From: Dirofilaria immitis
Lineage: Eukaryota > Nematoda > Chromadorea > Rhabditida > Onchocercidae
Assembly: GCA_024305405.1 (NCBI GenBank)
Contig: JAKNDB010000068.1
Coordinates: forward strand, 1,103,501-1,167,500
Length of the DNA stretch: 64,000 bases
Reading direction: 5' to 3'
The position numbers and the translations under genes are program-made. Positions 1 to 14,699 of the stretch are shown piece by piece (position 1 is the stretch's first letter; every line of letters begins with the position of its first letter). The notes below the pieces were generated by a model. The model saw only the letters and a program-made list of their open reading frames with translations. It did no database searches and had not been told where the DNA came from.

Positions 1-680
1 CAATAAATCTTCTAAATCACTTTGCTTTGCAATTACTAAATAAGCCGAAAATTTTCGGTAATTTTCAAAAAGTCAACGAATTGTTTAGTTGTTCGGCTTT
101 AGCTATTCTCTAAAAATGCAAAAAGATATCACCGTTTCATTACAAATGTTATGTATTTAATCGCTTAAAAGTTTGCTAAGGTATTGATAGAATTAGTTGC
201 CATATTTAGTTTTTCCGGTAATTTTGAGAAATTTGCTTGATATTATTGGATTTTTGGCATAATTTTTAATATGTATGATTACAAATTGCCTGATAGTTAA
301 TTTTAAAAATTGAAAAACTTTTTTCGATTGTTTTTTACTTTTAACTTTGATAGAAATAATTTATAAATTATTTCTTTAAATTAGTTGTCTTCAAATATTT
401 GATTTATTTACAGTTTTTTTTGTTTTTTGCTAAAAATTTAGCATATTTTTGAAAACATCTGGGCAAAATAATTAGAAAATATAAGTTGAGCGATGAAATA
501 AATTAATTTAAATTTTATCTTAGCTAAATAAAAATTTCATAATTTAACTGCGAAGTAAGGATAGATGAAAATAAATGATAATTTTTGACATCAGATGAAT
601 AAATCCAATTCTCGATATATTTGCAATATTTGGCATACTTCTATTAACGTGTAACATATGCGTTGATTCCGATGAATCGA

Positions 681-1533
681 CTATTTTGCATGGATAACTT
701 CCCTTCCATCATCTTCACTTGATGCACCAAGAATTCGTAACGTATGAATGATCGTTCTACTGTTACGTTTTACTTTTGATATATATTCTAAAAGTATTCA
801 TTTTTGATTCTATCGTAATATGATAACAAAGAAATGTCAAAAAAAAAAACATCATATCTGTTTGATCCATATGATTTCATATTTTTGTCATTGCGGAAAT
901 TTTTTAATGTTATTCTAAGTGATTAGATAAGTGATTAGATATACAGCATGTATATGAAGTTGTTTAGTTATGACGTAATAGTTTACGTAAAGATTATAAT
1001 GTATCTGAACAATAGATATACAGCATGTATACGAAGTTGTTTAGTTATGACGTAATAGTTTACGTAAAGATTATAATGTATCTGAACAATAGATATACAG
1101 CATGTATATGAAGTTGTTTAGTTATGACGTAATAGTTTACGTAAAGATTATAATGTATCTGAACAATAGATATACAGCATGTATACGAAGTTGTTTAGTT
1201 ATGACGTAATAGTTTACGTAAAGATTATAATGTATCTGAACAATAGATATACAGCATGTATATGAAGTTGTTTAGTTATGACGTAATAGTTTACGTAAAG
1301 ATTATAATATATCTGAATGATATATTAGTTTTAGTAAAATTTGAATAGCTTAATTTTATTGAATTTCTACTTATTAAAAAAGTTCCAAATTTTTTTCCAA
1401 TTTTTAGTATTTTTAAAATCAATTCGTTGTCCATCTCGCCATCATTCTACTTCATCATTTTGTAGCATTTGTTTCAGCACTGATCGTTATCGTACAATTC
1501 AGGAAGCACTTCATCACCAATCATATTAGCCAT
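681..1533 (-). CDS. Possible two-exon small gene (43 aa), weak
   Basis: Weak candidate read on the minus strand. Exon 1 (1533-1481) starts MANMIGDEVLPELYDND and ends at a GTGCTG donor in phase 2. Exon 2 (759-681) follows an AACAG acceptor, restores the frame and ends EDDGREVIHAK-stop. The short acidic product matches no family I recognise. The 77-bp tandem repeat would lie inside its intron. The plus strand over exon 1 also holds an open frame (1341-1529) behind a good TTTTTAG acceptor, so the coding strand is uncertain. Codon choice slightly favours the minus reading. Confidence 0.22.
938..1322. repeat. 77-bp tandem repeat, five copies
   Basis: Units start at 938, 1015, 1092, 1169 and 1246 and are nearly identical. 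They alternate at one site (TATATGAAG in units 1, 3, 5; TATACGAAG in units 2, 4), so the array looks built from a 154-bp dimer. Each unit contains TGACGTAA and, a few bases on, TTTACGTAA. These form a 6-bp inverted repeat (ACGTAA, 4-nt spacer, TTACGT) and resemble CREB/ATF and PAR-bZIP sites. Confidence 0.95.
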
Positions 1534-2379
1534 TAAATTTGTCTAATGCTCTAAAAATACGAAAAATAAGATTGAAAAATAAAAAATATTTAATAAAAAT
1601 TAAGTAAAATATTTGCTTAGATATTTTGTAATTAAATGGAATATTTCGTTTTTCTTTCATTTTTATTTTTTTTTTTTTTGAAATTACAAAAACATTTAAT
1701 TTTGAAAAATCGAAGATTATAATAATTTTAAAAATTATGCTTTACATATGATTAAATTTTTACTAATTCCATCTTTAATTTTAAAATAAATAGTAAGCGT
1801 TTTAGTTTTGAAATTAATTATAATTAAATAATTATTAAATTACTAAGATTTAATTGGCCGTTAATTAAAATTAAAATTCTTTACATTTAAATAATACCGT
1901 TTTTGGTATAATAATTCATTTATTGCTCCCATTACTGATTCAAACAATATGATAATTAATAGTTGTTTAAATATATAGAATTTTAAAATTTGAAAATTTA
2001 TCAAAAAATTTTTACTTCTTTTTCGATATCGCAGACGAAGTAATTGATTCATACTAAAAAATTAGATTAAGAAATATTTATTTGCAATAACACTTAAAGA
2101 TATGTTTATGATGGAAATATTTTTGCAATTGAATAATAAAGATTAAATTTATGTCATGCATTTAGTATAAAATTACATTTTGTAAACAAATTAATTCTAT
2201 CTCTTTTTCATCGAATAGAGAGATAATAATTTGATATCTAAGGGGATGAAAATTAATTCGAAAATTAACAGAAGCTAATTGGAAATTAAAATTAATTAAT
2301 ATCTAAAGAATACATCAAATTGTTAACAATCATACTCCGATCCGAAAATATTAGCTCAAGTAATGAAAAAAAAAAAAAA

Positions 2380-2965
2380 AAAACGACATACTACAAACTT
2401 TCTATGTCAAAGACTATTCGGATGAGGTCATATACAGCAGCATAAGTATGAAAGAACGAATGCATTCATTAAAATATGATTCAGAATGTTGATCATCATG
2501 TTGGTTAATAAATCGTTCAATTTTGAACAATTTGATTTATTACAATAAATTTGATAATCCTTCATTAAAATAAGATTCAGAATGTTGATCATCATGTTGG
2601 TTTGGATTAACCAGCAGCAGCGCTACAAATGATCACTAACTTTCTGAACGATAAGCCGTATAATGAAACACGAAAAACTTCGCAACTACGTCAAATACTT
2701 TCACAGTATCAGCCAGAAAAATCACAACAAGGTAAATCGGAAGCAAACTTTATGATTAGAATTTTGACATGATTGGAAAAAAATGCAAGATACTTGAAAA
2801 ATTAACTTCTTGCACTTGGAAAACTTCTGGAATATTTATAAAGAACTGAATTGATTACCAGTCTGAATTGGCAAAAATGGATTTTATAAATTAATTTCTC
2901 GAGTAAGAGAAACATTAAAATGGCCATTACGAATCATTTTTATTTTTCCTATCATTATTTTCTTT
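2380..2965 (+). pseudogene. Eroded coding relics, family not recognised
   Basis: An open stretch (2380-2492) reads like real protein (YVKDYSDEVIYSSISMKER) and ends at TGA. A second (2614-2735) reads LQMITNFLNDKPYNETRK and continues in one frame to about 2965, broken by four stops (one TGA, three TAA). Codon composition is richer than the surrounding AT-rich DNA. I cannot place either piece in a family. They could be exons of one decayed gene or parts of an old transposon. Confidence 0.3.
2467..2604. repeat. Direct repeat of about 42 bp
   Basis: The sequence around TCATTAAAATATGATTCAG, continuing through GATCATCATGTTGGTT, occurs at 2467 and again at about 2562 with one base changed. The second copy abuts the open frame at 2614. 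It looks like a local duplication across a former exon edge. Confidence 0.8.
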
Positions 2966-3166
2966 TTATTTTTTTGTCATAGTTTATTCTTATTGGCAGT
3001 TACTTAATGTTAGCATCTAATTCTTGAAACAATGTTTCAGAAATATTTTATTTCTGATTGGCTTTTTAAGGCTCATTATCGAGAATTTACACAAATACAA
3101 CTTTTAATCCATAATATTGATTATTCGCAGAAATTGGATATTTTTAAGCTTTTCATACAATTTCAG

Positions 3167-3257
3167 TATCGCGACAATTGGCTGATCAGATATTATTCGA
3201 CTTGCCTGATCTGATATATGCTATCAATTTCAATCAGTATTCAGGATATCTGAAAAC
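3167..3257 (+). pseudogene. Serine carboxypeptidase exon fragment
   Basis: Behind an intact ATTTCAG acceptor the plus strand encodes RQLADQILFDLPDLIYAINF followed by NQYSGYLK. This matches the first recognisable exon of carboxypeptidase 1 in this window (31720-31606, minus), which reads [19 protein letters not shown] followed by HQYSGYLK. The match stops shortly after the YSGYL motif, and no other carboxypeptidase exon follows. About 20 bp further on, the duplicated segment A begins. This is a broken gene piece, probably carried or cut by the same rearrangement that made the three segment copies. Confidence 0.75.
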
Positions 3258-4211
3258 AATAGTAATATTCTATTATTAGTAATATTCTATCATATTTGAC
3301 ATATCAATGCTCGGAATTGAAGAATCATTTCAATCATCGAATTCAGAATCAGAAAATTTCGATTACATATAAGTAATGTTTGTCGCTGCTACCCTCAGAT
3401 TGTATGTTAAATTCAGATTATTTTTTATTAAAATAAATATTAAGCTTCTGAAGATGTTTTTAAAGATCAGAATCAACAACCAGTCAATTAATAAAATTTT
3501 GAAAGTCATTTTTCCGGGAAAGAATAAAATAACAGATATTTTTAATGAGATTTGAAAAACCAAAAGTTAATAAAATAATGATGATGCTAATGAAAATAAA
3601 CCAGTGATTCCTGGATTATATTTCAATTTTACAATCAGCCCCGGAATCTGTATTCTTCGTGAATAATCCTATAACGGTCTTGATTATTGACAAGAAAGGT
3701 TTCAAGTAATATAAGACAAAAAGTTTTATTTTTGCTAATATTATCATAAGAATTGGCTTCCTTCATTCAATTTATCATTATTTAAGGAATTTCGATATGG
3801 TAACGGAAAAGTACCTATGATTCAATTTGATAAAAACAAAATTCAACAAAATATTTAGGAATATTTGAAAAATGGTGAAAAGCGAATTAAACTGATACAC
3901 GTAATCATTTGGTTTATTTATTGGCTCTGGCGAAACTATGTATTGAGCAAACGGCCCAAATTAACTATCAAAAAATTGTCATACAGTATAGAAGATTTGC
4001 ATACTAATTTCTTTTGACTGATTTAAAAAAAGAGACGAAATTGACTAAAACACATTGTACGTTAATTTTACACTTACTCTACAAATTCGCTTGATTCTAA
4101 TTTCCTTTTTTGTTTATCTGAAATTTTCGAAATTCATTGAACTTTAATTCTGCTCATTTAAATATATATTTGCAATTCATTCGAGACCTTTTTCTTCATT
4201 AAGATCTTATC

Positions 4212-4778
4212 ATGTCTCATCCAGTGTGTTTCCAAAGACTATCCGGTGCATATCCAAAAACATTCTTACCATGTTTTATCCTCGGCATGCTAATATTGGT
4301 AGTAACATCACGGATAATTCCTGATCAAAATTTATCATCTTTGCAAGTAATTCTTACCAATTTAACTTCAAAAATATAAATTCGAAATAAATTTTCTACA
4401 ATCATCTTCACTCAAAATGTAATGTTATAGCAAATTCACATAATGTCTCATTTCGTTTTTTAAAGGGACTTGAAACGCAAGGCCATATGCCATTCCATGA
4501 TAGGTGGCAAATAATTGCAAATGCAATAAACCACAGAAATAGATCTCGGCCTGATTTACCCTATCGGGTTGATGCATATCGCATGAGAAGTAAGTTTTCC
4601 TTCGATTACGATATTTGCAGCTTTACTTTATTTCAATCTTGCATCCAAAAATTTGATAAAAGTAAAAATTTGGGGAAAAAAGCAATCGGTAATCAGAGAT
4701 GATCGATACACTCTTGTCTCTAAGTCACTCTTTATTTCAGGATTGCTCAGGAATACTAGTCGTGAAGGCACTATGTGA
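4212..4778 (+). CDS. Small secreted or membrane-anchored peptide gene, copy A
   Basis: Three exons: 4212-4346, 4466-4589 and 4741-4778, with donors GTAATT and GTAAGT and acceptors TTTAAAG and TTTCAG, giving 98 aa. Phases are 0 and 1 and the frame is intact. The N-terminus (MSHPVCFQRLSGAYPKTF) leads into a hydrophobic segment LPCFILGMLILVVTS, a signal peptide or anchor. The rest is polar and basic, including DRWQIIANAINHRNRSRPDL and RVDAYRMRRLLRNTSREGTM, with arginine pairs that could be processing sites. AATAAA lies about 65 bp past the stop. I recognise no family. A short secreted precursor, perhaps peptide-hormone-like, is only an inference. Two further copies lie in segments B and C. Confidence 0.6.
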
Positions 4779-4935
4779 TGATATGATCGATCATTAACTA
4801 TTTTATACGTTGTTTTGAGAATTATGGTTTCCGTAAAATGTTGAATAAAAATAAAATTCATTTCTGTTAGTGGTTTCAATATTGATTCATTTTATTTAAC
4901 TTCAAAAATTATCATTTTATAGTTTTGAATCAAAA

Positions 4936-5127
4936 TCAAGTCGAGTTGCTAATAATTCCAATAACATAGAACAAGCACAAAGGAAGGATAAAATTCATAC
5001 TGCTTATTATTGGAGCAACATTGAAATTAGTCATTATATACAACGTTAGAAAGACTAGCACTTGAGTAATATAAGCAGCCATTGACTGAGTTATTAGATG
5101 ATCGATGATGGCAATAATAAAATTCAT
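4936..5127 (-). CDS. 63-codon hydrophobic ORF, copy in segment A
   Basis: Open frame reading MNFIIAIIDHLITQ, with two or three membrane-like stretches (AAYITQVLVFLTLYI; MNFILPLCLFYVIGII). It lies downstream of and antisense to the peptide gene. The same ORF in segment C (41028-41219) appears identical base for base, while DNA on either side carries several differences. That hints at constraint or recent gene conversion, but no start context or splice evidence supports expression. It may be chance. Confidence 0.25.
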   Translation of the reverse strand: MNFIIAIIDHLITQSMAAYITQVLVFLTLYIMTNFNVAPIISSMNFILPLCLFYVIGIISNST

Positions 5128-6175
5128 TAAATATTATTAACAAAGTGAAGGAAATGCACCCAATTTCTTTTTTGTTGTCGAAAAATTATAGATAGAATAT
5201 TTTGCTAGCGTAACGAAGTGCTAAGAACATTTCGATAACTTTACGAAATGCGTTACGATTATTGCCATATCGTACTATGCGATATAATTAAAATACATCG
5301 TTCGTACAATTGAAATAAATACAATAAAAAAAAAAACATTATTCAGAAGAAACATTCATGAAGTTAAGAATGGTAGCATAGAATGAAGTTAAAGGAATGA
5401 TATAAGGAACGGTAATGGGTTTTATAGTCAAATTGTTTGCAATCTTTCAGTATGAACAAAAATGGTTTTGTATTCTAACATTTTCCATTCCTTGATTTTT
5501 TACTTCTATAATCATTGCATTGTATAAAACTCATATGTGTTAATATGATTGCAAATTCAGTGATCAAATTCACTGATCAAAACAGAATATTGTTCTGATA
5601 AAATTCTCTCCACATTTCAATAAATATTGATATTGTATTGCATATTTAAAAAAGAGTTTGCTTACTTCAATTCAACTTACTCGATGTTAACTTCTTTTCG
5701 GTCATCAAAAATTATGAGCAAAAGATTTGTGCAATTTATCAAAATAAAATAAAATATTAATTTCAAATTAAATTTTTTGAATATTTCATTTTTTTTTTGC
5801 ATATCCAAAATTGCAACATTCGTTGTAATAGTGACAAATAAAATACCGAATGAATGTACTCTTCAGGTAAACTGAAATGTTTCCAGCTTCATTATATTTA
5901 TCCCATGCTCGAGAAAAACGTCATCAATTTAATTCCTTTAAAAAAATCGCTATCCATCTGAAACAACTTATCTGCGGAAGTTAGGTGATCAAAATCTCAT
6001 TTCAACTACTGAAAAACTGAATTCGAAGTTTTTGATTTTGTAATTTATTTTATGAATGTTAAAACTTTCGTAGTCAATTTAAAGTTATGTTATGAGATTT
6101 GGTATAATATTTTTATGGTATGTTTCTTGAAAGATAGAATAAAATGCTATATTCTCATTACATTTAGCTATCGTT

Positions 6176-8208
6176 TTTAACTTTTATAAATTTGATTTTA
6201 TCATAGCCTATAATAAAGAAGGATAGATTGATTTTAACGGCAGTTTGACATTATATTCGAATATGAAAGTATATATACTCAAAAAAAAAAAGAAAAAAAG
6301 ACAACATATCGAAAAAAATGCAAAGAATGAAAGAAAATTTTTAGCATAAAAAGTACATATATATACAATAGAAAAATATATATATACTGGAATAAAGCAA
6401 TAATCATTTTCTATGGATTATGGTAATTTTTCTGAATAATGAAGAAGAAAAAGCATTGCTAAATATTTGGAACAATTGTTGGTTTCATTCTTTTCAATCC
6501 ATTCCAAAAACATTCTCTCATACACAGATGCATAGGCGAGAATATATGGTTGCCTGAAAAAATAATTCATTTGTGACGTTTATGAAATGTGAGATATTAT
6601 TTTCTACAGTCGATATATTCGTCTGTAAAAAATAAGCTAGGAATTAATGAAGAAACGAAATCAACGATCAGAATTTGAGAAGAAAAAAAAATAGGAGGAA
6701 GAAAATTTATACGTAACACGGTCAAAATGACCGTAATAGTTGTTGGAAAAAGTTGATATTATTAGCTACTATTTGTCATTTAGAACAATTGCTACAACAT
6801 TCGTGATCCAGATTGTATATTTTCGCCTAGTCAGCGGATAATAATAATAATATCTTCTTCACCTATGTAAAATTCATCGAACAGTATAATTATATCAAGA
6901 AGTTGAAGGAGAAATTAGATTTGACAATAAACTTAGAAGCAAATCAATAAAGTCTCATTCTTCTTAATATAATTAACATTCTTTAACAGAAATGAACGAT
7001 ATTAAATTATCAAATTAAATGCATTTTAAATTGTAATTTGAAATTTGAAATGAATTTTTCTATTAAAAAAAAAAAAATTATATTTAAATCGTTGAATAGA
7101 ATTTATTTCAACAAATTGATACATTTAACAATCCTTCAAATTGCTGGTACTCATAAAATTTTGGATATTATTAGCAAAAATACGTGAGAAATTTTGAAAG
7201 TACGAAATAATTTTATGAAAAAAGAGTTAACAGTAATCTGTAACTAAATAAATCATTTGTAGTAAATGTTAAGTTAGTTGTCAAAGAAGATATTATGAAT
7301 TGAAAGGTAGATTTTACTATCTTAAGAATTCTCGAGCTACATTTTTAAAATAATCACAAACCTACGCACACAACACAATAACACCATCAATCCTCACATC
7401 AAACGGTATTCTATTCAATTTCTGCATTGGGACCATAAAATAGCGATATGGAGGCCGCAATCTCTAGCGAGACCAAAGATCACTGATCGCCTTTTTGATT
7501 TTGAAGTTGGTTCGTGCTAAGTTTGCGGGTTGCATGTGTCTGGTGTTATGCGGAGGTGAGAGTCTACGGATCTTTGGAATATCGTCTAAATTCTAAATTG
7601 AATCGTTGGTGGAAATATTTGGTGAAAATGGTTTGCATGAATTTTTACGGGTGGAAGAATGCAAACATGAGAGAATAAATAGATGAGTAAATTTACAAGT
7701 ATATCTTACATCTTGCATCTTGCATCTTGCAATTTATCTTGCGTATTTGCTAATATGTCGTGCATAAACATCCCGCTATCAATTATAATTAGAAATTTGA
7801 ATACACATACAGGTTTGAAAATAGGTCAACTTGTTAGCTTATTTTCTGCTCGTCTTATACTTCATCGTATGATTATTTTAGTAAAAATAAATTGAAATAA
7901 TACAGATTAATATTCCCCATTTAGTTAAGCAATAATTAACATATAACAGACAATTTAATGATTTATTCCCAACTTATATTTATCCATTTAATTCATATCT
8001 GGAACACAGATATATTTCGGAATTTATGTCTTCCTCCCATATACTATTAATTTAAGTATTATCCATGTTTCCATCATGAGAATCATAAGTAAACTAACAG
8101 AAATATGTATGTGCATCGTTAGGATTGTAATTTTTTTCATCTATCATTTTGAAATATCATTAAAAAAAATGAAATGAATTCAGTAAAAAAATTTCAGAGA
8201 AGAGAAAA
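6176..8208. other. Intergenic region upstream of V-ATPase B
   Basis: Mostly AT-rich with short A-runs and no supportable gene. A less AT-rich patch at about 7430-7600 contains GAGGCCGCAATCTCTAGCG and TTTGCGGGTTGCATG and is the best place for a promoter or 5' leader exon of the V-ATPase gene. A short TCTTGCA tandem repeat sits near 7710-7735. Confidence 0.4.
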
Positions 8209-11779
<3,571 letters not shown>

Positions 11780-14699
11780 AGGGAAGGAAGAAAATAAAAA
11801 AGTTCCTCCAGTTAAGAATTAAATGTTGTTTTAGAAACGCTTCCCTTCGTTAATGAAGATTTTGAAATTTTTGCATTAGAAGACTGTATTTTTTATATGT
11901 TAATGTTTTTAATAGTTTTCATTTCACTTCATTTCTTATTATGGTTGTGATATATAATGGTATCGTATGGACAGTAAGATTTATTTTTAGTATCATGTAG
12001 TCTGTTACAAACTCGAAATTTCAACTGGGAAATTCTAGATCTGAATTGTGAATTAAAGTATTTTGAATTGAGTGAAAAGCCTTCTGCAGCAATAATTTAT
12101 TTCATTATATCAGTATTTTATCTATACAGTAAAAGATTCCATGTGATCATAGATGATTTCTTTCTTGCCAACTATTATGAATTATCGATTCTGCGAATTA
12201 TGAATTGTAGTATTAGTATTTATAAGAAATAAAAAATTTTCGCAGATCAACTTAGAAATATGAGTATTAATTTTTCAGCATTCAGCGTGTTAATATTACG
12301 TCTTAGTTGATTAGTGCTACAAAAATCAGAATATTTTTGCCCAGCAAATTGAACAATAATGAATTGTTAAATACATTTCGATTGAATTGCATGTACATAT
12401 ATCATGCTTATTAGGTTTATATTCTGATTGCAAGCAATGATTAAAAATGAATCCTTAAGAAGCAAACTTCCAGTACTGAAATATCTTTTCAATTATTACC
12501 TTCATTAATCAGGGAATTGAATTTGCTAAGCGGATATATGAGCGAGATTCATACTTTTTTTTTTTGTTAAAATCATTTCCGTCAATCGAACTTCACTATT
12601 TGCATGATGATCTGTGATTCGACAAATTTCGATGTGTTTTACTATGCTGCTAATTTAGATTGTGATTTATTAATTATGTAGTAATGTTTGTAAGATAAAT
12701 TAATTTTCCAATTCATATGATATGTCAATGAACTGTAGACAATAAAGTGACAAAATAATTTTATCAAATGATTCGCACTTTTTGTATAATAGTTAATAAT
12801 TTAGTAATGAAGTTTTCATATTTTTGCATTTCAATCAGTAAATTGCATGATATTTTTTTTTAGTATTTTATATCATGTACTCGATTCTTTATAAAATATT
12901 TTAAATTTCTAGTCAATTCGTTATTTCTTTTTGAAAATAGATGTTTTTGTTTTTAATATTGAGAATTATTTCATTAATTTATGATAATCGTTATTAGTCT
13001 ATCTCGTACTCCATTCTCAATTCATTTATTTTGATTTTTCTAAAAATAAAATATTTTTAATTTTACGATTCACCGCTGCGTTGCTGATTGATTCTAATTA
13101 TCATTTAACATTTCGTTTTGTTCCTTAACATTACATTGTCAAAAATTATTGCCATCTTTTTTTTTTCTTTTTTTTGTTGATGATCATCAATTTCAATCTT
13201 TTGTATCATCAGTTAATTGCCATTTTTTTCCCAATCACGATCATCGTTTTTGTTCCGAGATCTTTTTAACAATTGCATCTCTTTAATTTCCTTAGTTTTT
13301 GTTATCAATTACTACATTATTTAACAGTTTATCACATATCTTTCCATTATTGTTATTGATTGATTTTTTTTTTGCCTATTACATCACTAAAAATCGATCT
13401 CTTAAAGTTTAGGTTATTTCAATAAAAAAAAAAAAAAAGCTCAAAATTTTTATATTATTTCGTACAAAATTTTCCGCTAGAATCATACGACATAATTGTC
13501 TTAATTTCTATAACTAAATTATAGCCAATTAATCAACTTGATCATGCAATGCTAACATTCTACTAGAAATTACTAACTAATTTGAATTATTTAATTTCAT
13601 AAAATAATTCATTTGATGTCTAAAATACTGATTAACAAAATTGATACTTAGAAACCGATCTTAGAAAAAGTTTCTCCTTTAATTAATACATTTGATAATA
13701 GAGCTAGTACTTACTCATATAATTTTCTAAAATATACTTTTTAGAAAAAAAAAAAAAAAAAAACAAGAAAATGATATAAGCAGCAAGTTATTATGCGTCA
13801 AAATTTAACGACTATATGCGAAAGTTGCAAAAAAAATAAATTTTAATTCTTTTAATTCAAATTTTTTAAATTTAATTAAATTTATAAATTTATTGCTACT
13901 TTTTTTTTGTAATTTTAAAATTGAAAAATTCATTTCCATTCTCAATTATTAAATTTCTTTCCATATTATCATTACAATGGAAAGTAAATTAAAATCAATA
14001 AATTGATGAATACAAGTCAAAAAGATCATCATGATCGGATAAAGCGTTTTTTCTTCTTTTTTTTCGTCATATTATTAATAGGAAGCAAACAAAAATAATG
14101 ATATAATATCAGAGGTTAAAAAGATTGAAGATCAAAGAGAAGATCATCATTGTATGATGGTAAGCCGCTGAGAGCAGATAGGGAGCATTTTTTTTTTTTT
14201 TTTGTTCTGTAGGAAAATAAATAGAAAGAAAATAATAACGATCAAAAGATCATAACAGTAATAAGCGAAGATCAGATAACTTTTTTAACTCTTCCTTTCT
14301 TTTTTCATCGGAACATCATTAATAATATCGTCGAAACATCTCGAGTTCGTATTGAGGTAATGTTTCTGCTGATAAATTCGTTGCAATACGCATGAGAGGT
14401 CTTAAAACGAAATATTGCATTCACTCTTGTTGGTATACGATCATCGATTGATTAAAATAATTCATAAAACATTAAAGCGGTAGGTTTGAGGTTAAAAGTG
14501 GGATTTGTATGTTGTGCGTGAGCGTAACTGTAAAAAATATTTGTTGCAATCATTTCTTTACTTTTACACAATCAATATTTTGTGGCATTGGATTATCTTA
14601 CGTTTGTAATGGATTCTTCGCGTAAAATCATTTGTACTTTTCGAAATGTCATTTTCTGTTTATTTTCAATGATGTAAACATCTTTCAGCCTTTATCATT
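11780..14699. other. Intergenic, AT-rich
   Basis: 3' flank of V-ATPase B (AATAAA-type signals at about 11792 and 12229), then about 2 kb of AT-rich DNA with long A and T runs and no supportable gene. The last 300 bp before 14700 are somewhat less AT-rich and probably hold the hnRNP F/H promoter or leader. Confidence 0.5.

Larger units (their letters stand above)
3278..6175 (+). repeat. Duplicated segment, copy A
   Basis: This stretch matches copies B (24420-26745) and C (40455-43058) read in reverse complement, at roughly 95 percent or better by eye. Its order is peptide gene (4212-4778), a middle block with a 63-codon ORF (4936-5650), then a 500-bp end block (about 5670-6175). Copy C has the peptide gene and middle block. 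Copy B lacks the middle block and has the end block on the other side of the peptide gene, so the three copies are permuted relative to one another. No transposase or terminal inverted repeat was seen. Confidence 0.9.

Noticed and set aside
1341..1529. Plus-strand 62-codon ORF behind a good acceptor
   Set aside because: No upstream exon, and the minus strand gives a more protein-like reading over the same bases; undecided but not listed as a gene.
4628..4879. 83-codon minus ORF repeated in segments B and C
   Set aside because: It is antisense to the last intron and exon of the peptide gene; its recurrence only reflects the segment duplication.
3278..6175. Segments A, B and C as copies of a DNA transposon
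   Set aside because: No transposase, terminal inverted repeats or target duplications found; edges differ between copies and one cuts a host exon, which fits segmental duplication better.
7683..7895. 70-codon ORF SKFTSISYILHLASCN
   Set aside because: Arises from a short TCTTGCA tandem repeat; no start or splice support.
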